Part shown: positions 63,556-64,000 of the stretch, in pieces
Layout: each line of letters begins with the position of its first letter
Numbering within the stretch: the first letter of the stretch is position 1
NCBI GenBank assembly: GCA_022393335.1
Contig: JAJEKB010001325.1
Coordinates: 1 to 64,000 of the forward strand
DNA from: Macrotrachela quadricornifera
Lineage: Eukaryota > Rotifera > Eurotatoria > Philodinida > Philodinidae
Direction: 5' to 3'
DNA length: 64,000 nt
Made by a program: the position numbers and the translations under genes
The notes under the pieces: model-generated
Told to the model about the DNA's origin: nothing
Databases searched by the model: none
The model's input: the letters and a program-made list of their open reading frames with translations, nothing else

Positions 63556-63831
63556 TTAAAATAAATTGTTTTGCACTTGATTTGTATCTTTATTTGTCAT
63601 AAACATAGCCTTAATTATTTCAGTAAAATCTTGATCATTACATTTACAACGTAAATTCTTAGGATCTTTACTCCAACATTGATTTGTTTGAATATTGTAG
63701 AATTTATGTTCAAGACAATATTTTTGACAAGTTGTTTCCCATTTTGGATAAATACATTGAGTATTAGCTTGATTAATAATTAATAAAAACATAAATAAAA
63801 CAGACAGATATTTAATAATACTACTGTGCAT
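63556..63831 (-). CDS. Small secreted six-cysteine peptide, CS-alpha-beta/defensin-like spacing
   Basis: Single-exon gene for a 91-residue precursor. A basic and then hydrophobic start (residues 1-24, ending in ANTQ) is a clear signal peptide. The mature part has exactly six cysteines spaced C-x8-C-x3-C-x12-C-x9-C-x1-C. The CxxxC plus CxC pair is the signature of the cysteine-stabilised alpha-beta fold of invertebrate defensins and related peptides. The usual Gly two before the fourth Cys is missing. A 24-residue Asn/Thr-rich tail follows the last Cys. It could be an antimicrobial peptide, a secreted regulator, or an unrelated Cys-rich protein. Start chosen as the first Met, which gives the signal peptide. 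Confidence 0.65.
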   Translation of the reverse strand: MHSSIIKYLSVLFMFLLIINQANTQCIYPKWETTCQKYCLEHKFYNIQTNQCWSKDPKNLRCKCNDQDFTEIIKAMFMTNKDTNQVQNNLF

Positions 63832-64000
63832 GTTACTGTTTTATTTGTAAAGAAGGCGACTATCTTTCTGTACAAACGAAGGTTAGGCAATTAGAATAGG
63901 CATATATATAGTGACTCAAATGGGTTTTTTTTGTATTTTTAATTTTATGTGTACATTACGTCGTCCTTCATTTTTCTCATGATAAAATATCGTCATTATT
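63832..64000. other. Upstream of the six-cysteine peptide gene
   Basis: Should contain its promoter; an ATATATATA box-like stretch occurs at about 63901-63909. Nothing else seen. Confidence 0.35.

Overview
This is a nuclear, AT-rich, intron-rich window from a small animal genome. Coding exons are separated by very short introns, mostly 45-70 nt, that start GT and end in a T-run plus AG. The protein complement is clearly metazoan: cereblon, a FET RNA-binding protein, TONSL, PPP2R3C, PP2A catalytic subunit, eIF2B-delta, DUSP11, cyclophilin B, SPATA6 and a BAHCC1/TNRC18-type protein. A Thr-rich secreted protein with a carbohydrate-binding-like domain, acceptor-like sites directly in front of start codons, tiny introns and AT-richness together suggest a bdelloid rotifer (Rotaria/Adineta-like). 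That species call is inference, not something the sequence proves.

Layout. 1-3811 (+): the 3' part of cereblon, then a FUS/TAF15-like protein. 3812-8415: no gene, but an approximately 2.2 kb element with terminal inverted repeats of about 440 bp. 8416-10355 (+): a dynamin/EHD-type membrane GTPase. 11196-12054 (-): an unknown protein. 13377-13748 (+): a candidate 85-residue protein. 16689-18654 (+): a Gly-rich/Pro-Val-rich structural protein. 19600-31298 (+): a tight run of four genes (TONSL, an intronless SDR enzyme, PPP2R3C, an unknown protein) with gaps of 100, 43 and 153 nt, which looks like a trans-spliced operon. 31667-34293 (-): a Thr-rich secreted protein. 34914-35842: a fold-back element flanked by TA. 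36647-43029 (+): cyclophilin B, eIF2B-delta and DUSP11. 43108-43117: a 10-N assembly gap. 43331-43840 (+): a Ly6-type GPI protein. 43841-49286: largely empty. 49287-51652 (-): a compact BAHCC1/TNRC18-like reader. 52664-54293 (+): a CABIT-like protein. 54776-55125 (-): a decayed partial copy of PP2A-C, next to the intact PP2A-C gene at 56202-57327 (-). 58055-60141 (+): SPATA6. 63556-63831 (-): a small six-cysteine secreted peptide with the CS-alpha-beta spacing.

How the genes relate. Two PP2A components occur (catalytic C and the B'' subunit PPP2R3C), and there are two chromatin readers: TONSL, for unmethylated H4K20 on new chromatin, and the BAH protein, for methylated H3. Otherwise this is ordinary animal gene order with no shared pathway. 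The unusual material is the operon-like cluster, three inverted-repeat elements, the repetitive secreted or structural proteins, the defensin-like peptide, and gene-specific oddities in TONSL, cereblon and the FET protein. Exon boundaries were read by eye from GT/AG sites and checked only for reading-phase consistency.
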